A program made the position numbers and the translations under genes. A stretch of 6,582 nucleotides of DNA, from NCBI GenBank assembly GCA_003554565.1, contig PWGR01000006.1:1-6582 (forward strand), read 5' to 3'. The stretch is from Clostridia bacterium (GTDB taxonomy: Bacteria > Bacillota > Sulfobacillia > SLMV01). Positions 1 through 5,165 of the stretch are shown in pieces (within the stretch, counting starts at the first letter, position 1; each line of letters begins with the position of its first letter). The notes below the pieces were generated by a model. That model made no database searches and was not told where the DNA came from. It was given only the letters and a program-made list of their open reading frames with translations.

Positions 1-16
1 CGATCCAGGAAAGGGG

Positions 17-46
17 TTGACTCCAGCGTATAACTCTGCATATTAC
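17..46 (+). promoter_or_regulatory. candidate sigma-70-type promoter of the rubrerythrin pseudogene
   Basis: A TTGACT hexamer at 17-22 is followed 18 bases later by TATTAC at 41-46. The -35 element matches 5 of 6 consensus bases and the -10 element 4 of 6. It lies 35 bases upstream of the ATG at 81, the right side for the decayed rubrerythrin gene. The spacer is one base longer than ideal and the -10 element is weak, so this may be chance. Confidence 0.3.
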
Positions 47-64
47 GGAGTATCGTTTCGTGGC

Positions 65-71
65 AAGGAGG
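65..71 (+). promoter_or_regulatory. ribosome binding site AAGGAGG marking the original start of the pseudogene
   Basis: AAGGAGG lies 9 bases before ATG at 81-83. That ATG opens Met-Asp-Thr, matching the Met-Asp start of the intact rubrerythrin at 4536. The spacing and the match show that the ancestral gene began at 81, although the frame from that ATG now stops at once (TGA at 93-95). Confidence 0.7.
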
Positions 72-80
72 TTGTCCCAC

Positions 81-493
81 ATGGATACGCACTGAAGAAC
101 CTGGAGGAACCATTTGCCAACAAATCACAGACCAACCGCAAATACCTGGCCTTTGCCGAGCGCGCCGAGAGAGACAGTTATCGAGCCGCAGCAAGAATGT
201 TACAGAGCTGCAGAGAGGCTGAGACCATCCATGCACACAGTCACCTGCGGGCCATGCAGGGTGTGGGCTCCACGGAGGAAGACCTGCGTGAAGGGGGCGA
301 GTGAGAAACCTACGAACATAAGAGCGTGTACCCTCCGACGGCCGAAAGGACGGAGGACACCGGAGAAACTGATGCAGCGAAATCTTTCCGCTATTCGATG
401 GAGGCGGAGAAGGTTCACACCCGTCTGTATAAGGACATTCTTGACAACCTGTCCGATGATGAACCCATAAATTTTCCTGCAAACAACAATTAG
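81..493 (+). pseudogene. rubrerythrin pseudogene (frameshift, internal TGA, rubredoxin domain lost)
   Basis: This is a decayed paralogue of the rubrerythrin at 4536-5024. From the ATG at 81 the frame reads Met-Asp-Thr-His and stops. Homology resumes in another frame at about 92 (LKNLEEPF against LENIKEAF), implying a small indel near 86-92. It continues to a TGA at 302-304 and then, in the same frame, for 62 more codons to TAG at 491-493. By hand count, 42 of the 64 residues before the TGA are identical to the intact copy. The helix-2 iron ligands (EAETIHAH), the ETYE ligands and the second ExxH (EKVH) survive. The first ligand glutamate (Glu16 of the intact copy) is a lysine here. The C-terminal CxxC...CxxC rubredoxin domain is absent: the frame ends in a short Asn-rich tail. 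Many silent codon differences show the two copies diverged long ago. A functional short rubrerythrin is unlikely given three independent lesions. Confidence 0.86.
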
Positions 494-520
494 CTAATCA
501 ATTTTGCCCAGAAAGGTCAC

Positions 521-939
521 TTGCTAAAAACGAGTTATACAAGTCCGATAATGTTCGTGGGCCTGCAGCATCTATCTTGCTCATGGGCGATGAGCATCGT
601 CAGCCGGGGTCTCGACGCAGTGCCGTGCATGCTAAGCCCGGTCATGGGGCTCACTGTAGCAGCAGCGGGACTCACCTCTCGCCTCAATGCTCGTAAGATT
701 GCGGTCATGCCCCTGCCTTCTATTGTCTCAGGGCGGCACTATACCCTACGCACTGCTTTATCCTGGCAATGGTGCTCATCAACCACATTGCTGATCTTGC
801 GGTGTTCGGAGCCATCGGCCCTGTTCCGCTGATTGTCGCGGTAGCGGCCAGCTACATGCTCGGGCTGGGCGGAGCAATCACCTATGCGGGAGTTAGGGAT
901 CGCATATCGGAAGAAAGGCAAACGCCGCATACACACTGA
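521..939 (+). pseudogene. remnant of a small membrane protein, frameshifted, family unknown
   Basis: Two frames hold the halves of what looks like one hydrophobic protein. The first (frame of TTG 521, with ATG at 551) reads through segments such as SPVMGLTVAAAGL and SRLNARKIAV to about 710. The second, open from 697, carries FILAMVLINHIADLAVFG, then GPVPLIVAVAASYMLGLGG, and ends in a charged tail and TGA at 937-939. Joining them at about 706-718 would give a protein of roughly 130-140 residues with about four membrane segments, ending in an Arg/Glu-rich cytoplasmic tail. Neither half has a convincing ribosome binding site. The hydrophobic, residue-biased composition of the second half is hard to explain as non-coding DNA. 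I do not recognise the family. It follows the rubrerythrin pseudogene by 27 bases, so both may be remains of one operon. An alternative is that only the 3' half is genuine and the 5' half is chance. Confidence 0.5.
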
Positions 940-1006
940 AGCCAGGTGTGGTTGGGGGCACGCCTCGGGAAGTCATAATGCCAACCAACCGATGCAATGC
1001 GGGGCG

Positions 1007-1044
1007 CCGTCTCTGCCGCGCTGCGGAAAGCCCGGCAGAGACGG
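1007..1044 (-). terminator. stem-loop downstream of the AOR gene
   Basis: Bases 1007-1018 (CCGTCTCTGCCG) are perfectly complementary to 1033-1044, giving a 12-bp GC-rich stem with a 14-base loop. It begins 25 bases beyond the AOR stop codon, the expected place for a transcription end. No T-run follows on either strand, so it is not a textbook intrinsic terminator. It may be a 3'-end stabilising hairpin, and may also serve the remnant gene converging from the left. Confidence 0.55.
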
Positions 1045-1069
1045 GCGGCTGATATGCATACACCGTTGA

Positions 1070-2827
1070 CTATTCGTCCACCGGCATGCCCTCTTCATTC
1101 CAACCGTGCAGGCGATAGTACTCACTGAGCATCTGTCGCAGCAGCTGCTCGTCCGCAACGAACTCGTCATCATCACCAATCGGCTCTTCGAACAAACGGT
1201 CCGGCAGCCAATCCTCTTTCGGCGTCCACCCCTCGCGGATATTAAATCGCTTGATCGTACTGGCAACTCCACTCGCCAGATCCATCATTTCCCGCCGGGA
1301 GAGCTTCATCCCGGTTGTGGCCTCGAGTATGGTCTTCATCCCGTCCCAGCCTATGAACTGCTGGTAGAAGCGACAGAGAATCAGTAAATCCTCGAAAGTA
1401 TTGCGGTTTTCGAAATTGAAGAATTCCCGTGTCTTGTCGACAGCGTCCTCGGAGGCCTCCCCCTTTATTTCAGACATGTAGAAGCTGGAGCGAAGATGAC
1501 ATGCGCCGCGTTCAGAAACTGCGTACCCCAGACTCATACCGGGGAGCCGGCGCGGATCATATCCGGCTGGCTCGAGGCCCTTGACCTCAATCGCCAAATC
1601 CTGCAGACCGAGTTCCTCGGCCGCCCGCCTCACACCCAGCGCCAGGATTTCTCCCGGGCCCTCACGATGGGCAATCTGTTTGAGCGACCGGGCTATGCCG
1701 TCTACATCGCCATAATCCGGCTGCCCCTCCAGCTTTCCTCTTGCACCTGCCTCAATTCCGAGGGCGACCATGTTACCCCCTGATATCGTGTCCAGACCCA
1801 GGCGGTCGCAGAGATCATTGAGATATGCCACCTCATCTATGCTGTCGACGCAGCATATCCCTCCCAGGGCATAAAGTGTCTCGTATTCAGGTCCTTCAAG
1901 TACTAATCCCTTGTGCCTGCCCTCGGTCACCTTGCTCATTTTCCCGCACGCCATAAAGCAGCGATGGCAGGCATTGGGCCGAACCTCCATCGTTTCCTGC
2001 ATTGCATCTGAACTTATGCCTTCCCAATGTTCAAATCTGCCCTCCGACCAGTAGCGGGTGGGAAAGGCAGAGGCAGCATTGGTCACACCAACCATATACG
2101 GCGTTCCCAGAGTTTGCATTATCTCCGTACGCTCCGTGTCGCGGCACTCTTTGATCATATCCCGGACATATTCCTGAAGCATCTCTTCATCCGCAAGGGG
2201 TGTGCTCTTCGACCCGCTGAAAACAATACCCTTCAGGTATTTGGACCCCATTACCGCACCCATCCCGGTGCGCCCGGCAGTCCGCCAGTAATTGTTCTTG
2301 ATGCAGGCAAAACGAACCTGATTCTCACCTGCGGGTCCGATGACCACGGCCTGCGCTCCATCCACCCCTGCTTCGTCCAGCAGGGCATCCTCTGCTGCAA
2401 AAGCATCATTGCCCCAGATCCCGGAAGCATCTGCAAATGTAACACCATCATCCGAGATATGCAGGTACACCGGGCGCTCCGCAGCTCCCTCTATCATGAA
2501 TGCATCATACCCGGTGCGCTTCATCACCGGCGCAACGTGACCACCTGAGAATGATTCTCCAAAATAGCCGGTAAGGGGTGACCTGGCGAATACACCGAAA
2601 CGACTGGCAGCGGGAACGACGGTGTCGGCTGCCGGTCCCGTGGCAAATACCAGCTTGTTCTCAGCAGAAAGCGGATCTGCCCCGGGCTCGAGGTACTCCA
2701 TGAGCAGGTGGCTGCCCAGACCCTTGCCGCCCAGGCATCTCTGCAAAACGTCATCGGATATCGCTTCTTCTCTCGCCGTCTCACTGGTAAGATCTATAAT
2801 CAGGACCTTGCCGTGAAAACCGTACAT
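1070..2827 (-). CDS. aldehyde ferredoxin oxidoreductase family protein (tungsten/molybdopterin)
   Basis: Family members oxidise aldehydes to carboxylates, or run the reverse, using a bis-pterin tungsten (or molybdenum) cofactor and one [4Fe-4S] cluster, with ferredoxin as usual partner in the cytoplasm. The 585-residue product is close to the usual length of about 600. Visible in order: N-terminal MYGFHGKVLIIDLT (1-14); pterin-binding ASRFGVFARSPLTG (74-87); AGRTGMGAVMGSKYLKGI (184-201); cluster ligands CxxCxxxC at C287, C290, C294; EGPEYETLYALGG (311-323); DxxGLD at 341-346; the region around RGACHLR (440-446); and the fourth cluster Cys C485. The motif at 480-485, normally DxxGLC, reads DLLILC, with Ile in place of Gly. 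The start ATG at 2827 was chosen because it begins the conserved N-terminus and has a G-rich ribosome binding site 10 bases upstream. The frame is open for 88 further codons upstream, but that part has no family similarity. Substrate and metal cannot be read from sequence. No ferredoxin or cofactor gene is in the window; the same-strand upstream neighbour is an MFS permease. Confidence 0.94.
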   Translation of the reverse strand: MYGFHGKVLIIDLTSETAREEAISDDVLQRCLGGKGLGSHLLMEYLEPGADPLSAENKLVFATGPAADTVVPAASRFGVFARSPLTGYFGESFSGGHVAPVMKRTGYDAFMIEGAAERPVYLHISDDGVTFADASGIWGNDAFAAEDALLDEAGVDGAQAVVIGPAGENQVRFACIKNNYWRTAGRTGMGAVMGSKYLKGIVFSGSKSTPLADEEMLQEYVRDMIKECRDTERTEIMQTLGTPYMVGVTNAASAFPTRYWSEGRFEHWEGISSDAMQETMEVRPNACHRCFMACGKMSKVTEGRHKGLVLEGPEYETLYALGGICCVDSIDEVAYLNDLCDRLGLDTISGGNMVALGIEAGARGKLEGQPDYGDVDGIARSLKQIAHREGPGEILALGVRRAAEELGLQDLAIEVKGLEPAGYDPRRLPGMSLGYAVSERGACHLRSSFYMSEIKGEASEDAVDKTREFFNFENRNTFEDLLILCRFYQQFIGWDGMKTILEATTGMKLSRREMMDLASGVASTIKRFNIREGWTPKEDWLPDRLFEEPIGDDDEFVADEQLLRQMLSEYYRLHGWNEEGMPVDE

Positions 2828-3142
2828 TTGAACATATCCCCCCAAGTATTCGATTGTTCCCCGGTCATGAGCCCGACACATCCTGAAGTCGAACGCATCT
2901 CGAACCATACTAACTACATCACGACATTCTAAGATTGTACATACCATTTTCGTGACTCCCGACACAGTTTCCTCCAGGCATGCAAAGGTGTTCGAATGGC
3001 GGGGAGGTGACAATGCACCGGGGAGTGCTCGAGACGCTGGACCACACAGAACCGGGACATTTGAACAGGTACAGCAGCGCTTTTCACTCAAGTGGTGAGT
3101 ATACGTGCACCCGATGCAATATGCTCGAACCGGCTCCGAACC
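2828..3142. other. 315-bp gap between the permease and AOR genes
   Basis: AOR and the permease lie on the same strand, but this gap is long for an operon, so AOR probably has its own promoter. On the minus strand the best -10-like element is TACAAT (2934-2939 on the + strand, read in reverse), about 107 bases before the AOR start. The matching -35 region is poor. The gap is rich in TCGAA-type elements: TTCGA 2849-2853, TCGAAC 2889-2894 and 2900-2905 (11 bp apart), TTCGAA 2991-2996 and TCGAAC 3125-3130. No convincing terminator follows the permease. The + strand holds the small ORF described at 3013. Confidence 0.5.
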
Positions 3143-3180
3143 TCATGATCCGGAACCGGACCCGGCTGGGATCAGCATGA
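3013..3180 (+). CDS. possible 55-residue CxxC (half zinc-ribbon) protein or remnant
   Basis: An ATG at 3013 is preceded by GGGGAGGTGA (3001-3010), eight bases of which match the anti-Shine-Dalgarno sequence perfectly. The GGAGG core is 5 bases from the ATG. The 55-residue product contains HTEPGHLNRY, then a GEYTCTRCN segment like the first knuckle of a zinc ribbon or rubredoxin-type fold. A second CxxC is missing; the tail is Arg-rich and ends at TGA 3178-3180. The last 38 bases overlap the 3' end of the permease gene on the opposite strand, so the tail may be sequence fortuitously read through after truncation of a longer zinc-ribbon gene. I see no good + strand promoter. It could be a genuine small gene, a truncated remnant, or chance. 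The ribosome binding site and the aromatic-flanked CxxC favour one of the first two. Confidence 0.33.
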   Translation: MHRGVLETLDHTEPGHLNRYSSAFHSSGEYTCTRCNMLEPAPNLMIRNRTRLGSA

Positions 3181-4339
3181 TGAGCAGCGGGATTGAGGTG
3201 GCCGTGATGGCCGCAGATACGATCCAGGCTACCGCCCATGTGCCTGTGAAGGTTATGATCCATCCCAAAAATGGTGGAAGAATCATCGCGACAGTCCAGG
3301 TCATCAACGACAGCAGAGCGAGAGCCTGACCACCGCTTTCCGCCGGAACATATTCCATTGCCAGGGTTGTGCCGACGGGACGGGAGCTCATGATGCTGGC
3401 ACCAGCCGCAACCGCGATGGCTGCGGGGATCCCCGGGACCGGGTTTTCAACTGTGAATGCTAAAGCCACGAAAACGCACGTGCCCGTGATTGCCATGATC
3501 AGCGCGGCCTGAACGCGCCGCCCACCGAAGCAGCGATCGCTAACCAGGCCCCAGAGCGGGCGCCCCACCATGGCCACCACCTGCGCTGCGGCCAGCAGCG
3601 CCCCTGCCGCTTGTGGGCTCATCCCCGACACTCCGGTCAGGTGCAGGATGAAGAAGGTAAGAAAGGCGAAGTTGGCGGACATGAAGCTGCCCCATATAGC
3701 CAGACACCTCCAGAACCCAGGAATGGTGACAATGGCAAGTGATTGCCCGAGCTGCGGCTCGCTGGCGGTGGTACCCGGGTGCTGCCGCGACAGGACCCAA
3801 CAGAGCCAATATCCCACCGGTATGAGAGTAACTGCACCCAGCTGCAGGCCCGCCCTCCAACCCACAACCGCGGCCATAAGGGGCAGCAGCATGGAAGTCA
3901 GAACGCTGGACAAAGAAGGCCCCACGTGAACGACGCCCACCGCCGTGGTCTGCTCCGGCCCGGGCACTGCCAGCATGGTAGCCTTGGTGGATGCTATATC
4001 GGAAAAGGGTCGAAATGCGCCGGCCAGAAATAGTACGGCAATCAATCCCACGAAACCACCGGCAAGAGACAGCGCAACGAACGAGAATGCAGAAATGAAT
4101 GCGCCGGCCATGAGCACCTTCTTCCATCCCTGTTCGTCCACAAATCGACCTGCGGGTACGGACAGTGCGAGTGAGCCGGCCCCCATCGATGCACCGAGCA
4201 GGCCTATCTGGCTCTCAGTCAGAGAGAACTCCAGCACAAAATAGGGGGTGAGGGGGCTGAACCCCATCGTGAGCAGCTCGGGTATTGCACCCGATAGAAG
4301 CAGCGCGGTAATGAGGGTCAACCTGGCTCGACCGAGCAA
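3143..4339 (-). CDS. major facilitator superfamily (MFS) transporter
   Basis: This is a 398-residue, highly hydrophobic protein with roughly twelve membrane segments by eye, the usual MFS length. The signature loop between segments 2 and 3 is present as GRFVDEQGWKKV (64-75, Asp68), and its repeat in the second half as GRPLWGLVSDRCFGGRR (259-275). GWRAGL (160-165) ends the first half near segment 5. A hydrophilic central loop lies around 184-200, and the C-terminus is a short Gly/Ser tail. The protein should sit in the cytoplasmic membrane and move a small solute by proton coupling or exchange; substrate cannot be inferred. The start is TTG at 4339, supported by a ribosome binding site 8 bases upstream, and segment 1 follows directly. 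AOR is downstream on the same strand across a 315-bp gap, so a shared substrate is possible but unproven. The rubrerythrin gene is divergent. Confidence 0.92.
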   Translation of the reverse strand: MLGRARLTLITALLLSGAIPELLTMGFSPLTPYFVLEFSLTESQIGLLGASMGAGSLALSVPAGRFVDEQGWKKVLMAGAFISAFSFVALSLAGGFVGLIAVLFLAGAFRPFSDIASTKATMLAVPGPEQTTAVGVVHVGPSLSSVLTSMLLPLMAAVVGWRAGLQLGAVTLIPVGYWLCWVLSRQHPGTTASEPQLGQSLAIVTIPGFWRCLAIWGSFMSANFAFLTFFILHLTGVSGMSPQAAGALLAAAQVVAMVGRPLWGLVSDRCFGGRRVQAALIMAITGTCVFVALAFTVENPVPGIPAAIAVAAGASIMSSRPVGTTLAMEYVPAESGGQALALLSLMTWTVAMILPPFLGWIITFTGTWAVAWIVSAAITATSIPLLIMLIPAGSGSGS

Positions 4340-4347
4340 TTAATGAT

Positions 4348-4357
4348 CTCTCCCACC
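4348..4357 (-). promoter_or_regulatory. ribosome binding site fixing the TTG start of the permease
   Basis: Read on the minus strand, the sequence is GGTGGGAGAG, ending 8 bases before the TTG at 4339. No ATG in frame gives a complete first membrane segment with equal support, so the TTG start is preferred. Confidence 0.6.
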
Positions 4358-4454
4358 ATTTCAATCGCTGGGCAAACAGACACCGATTGGGATTTCGACG
4401 ACAGCTGGTCTTTTTCCCGCCCGCCGACGCCATTGCGAATGCGTGTTCTCAGGA

Positions 4455-4483
4455 TTGACATCTCTTTGGCGTAAGGATATCTT
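4455..4483 (+). promoter_or_regulatory. promoter of the rubrerythrin gene
   Basis: A perfect TTGACA at 4455-4460 is followed after exactly 17 bases by TATCTT at 4478-4483 (4 of 6 matches to TATAAT). Transcription would begin near 4490, leaving a leader of about 46 bases before the ATG at 4536. GATTGAC recurs at 4496-4502, after the -10 element. I see no PerR- or Fur-like inverted repeat overlapping the promoter. Confidence 0.62.
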
Positions 4484-4535
4484 TTCCACAGGAATGATTG
4501 ACTTGGCAAAAGGTACTGCGGAAAGGGTGCTGTCT

Positions 4536-5024
4536 ATGGACGAAAAGACGTTAGAGAATATTAAAGAAGCCTTTGCAGGTGAATCACAGGCCAACCGGAA
4601 GTATCTGGCCTTCGCAGAGAAGGCAGAAAAAGAGGGCTACACTACCGCAGCCAAGTTGTTCCGGGCGGCCGCAGAAGCAGAGACTATTCACGCCCACTCA
4701 CATCTCCGCGCTATGAAGGGCATCGGGTCAACTGAGGAAAATCTGCAGGAAGGCATAGAAGGAGAAACATACGAGTACGAGACGATGTATCCGCCGATGG
4801 TAGAGGCGGCCGAGGCTGCAGGCGAAAAGGAGGCCGCCAGGTCCTTTCGGCTGGCCATGCGGGCCGAAGAGGTGCACGCGCGACTCTACGAGAAGGCCCT
4901 GGCCGACCTCGAGCAGGATATGGACCTGTACCTGTGTACCGTATGTGGCAACCTGGAAAGCTCACCGGCGGAAAGATGTCCGATTTGCGGCGCGGGCGCG
5001 GCTGCCTTCCGCGAAGTGAACTGA
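4536..5024 (+). CDS. rbr: rubrerythrin
   Basis: Rubrerythrins are cytoplasmic non-haem iron proteins that reduce hydrogen peroxide to water in anaerobes, taking electrons through their own rubredoxin domain. The 162-residue product is slightly shorter than the classical form of about 190 residues. The four-helix diiron domain carries the expected ligands: Glu16 (in AGES), Glu49 and His52 (ExxH), Glu77 and Glu80 (in GETYEYE), and Glu111 and His114 (second ExxH). The C-terminal rubredoxin-like domain has CxxC at 134-137 and CPxCG at 148-152, ligands for one FeS4 iron. The ATG at 4536 was chosen because Met-Asp matches the family start and the start of the decayed copy at 81. A GAAAGGG ribosome binding site (4521-4527) sits 8 bases upstream. 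An in-frame ATG at 4494 would add 14 residues but lies almost at the predicted transcription start. The permease is divergent, and the next gene is convergent across a stem-loop, so the gene is probably transcribed alone. Confidence 0.96.
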   Translation: MDEKTLENIKEAFAGESQANRKYLAFAEKAEKEGYTTAAKLFRAAAEAETIHAHSHLRAMKGIGSTEENLQEGIEGETYEYETMYPPMVEAAEAAGEKEAARSFRLAMRAEEVHARLYEKALADLEQDMDLYLCTVCGNLESSPAERCPICGAGAAAFREVN

Positions 5025-5068
5025 TTGCCATTTCAACCTGATGGTGGTGGTACTGTTCAGTGATGAGT

Positions 5069-5122
5069 GCGCCCTCTTCTCAGTGACGGGACTCACAATG
5101 CTCCCGTCAACGGGGAGGGCGC
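5069..5122. terminator. nested stem-loop between convergent genes
   Basis: Outer arms GCGCCCTC (5069-5076) and GAGGGCGC (5115-5122) are perfect complements. Inside them, TGACGGGA (5084-5091) and TCCCGTCA (5102-5109) are also perfect complements around a 10-base loop. The two stems are separated by an unequal internal loop of 7 and 5 bases. The element lies midway between the stops of the rubrerythrin (5024) and the deacetylase-family gene (5166), 43-44 bases from each, as expected for a bidirectional terminator. Neither side has a T-run, so termination may depend on Rho or be replaced by a 3'-end protecting role. Confidence 0.55.
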
Positions 5123-5165
5123 TTCCTCTGTTGGACCACACAGGACTGATCAGCCTTTCAGCGGA

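Noticed and set aside
17..304. Treating the TTG at 17 as the start of an intact 95-residue short rubrerythrin
   Set aside because: The TTG has no usable spacing to a ribosome binding site and coincides with a possible -35 element. The first 20-odd residues have no rubrerythrin similarity. The true ancestral start at 81 is in another frame and homology continues past the TGA.
302..350. Selenocysteine insertion at the TGA in the rubrerythrin pseudogene
   Set aside because: No obvious SECIS-like hairpin follows, the aligned residue is Gly, and the gene also has a frameshift and a lost ligand.
4340..4535. A PerR/Fur-type operator or a clear minus-strand promoter in the divergent region
   Set aside because: No convincing inverted repeat of those types is visible, and candidate -35/-10 pairs for the permease are weak on the minus strand.
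3039..5143. Shared 12-mer TGGACCACACAG at about 3039 and 5132 as a repeat or attachment site
   Set aside because: About one such 12-base match is expected by chance in a window of this size, and the flanks do not match.
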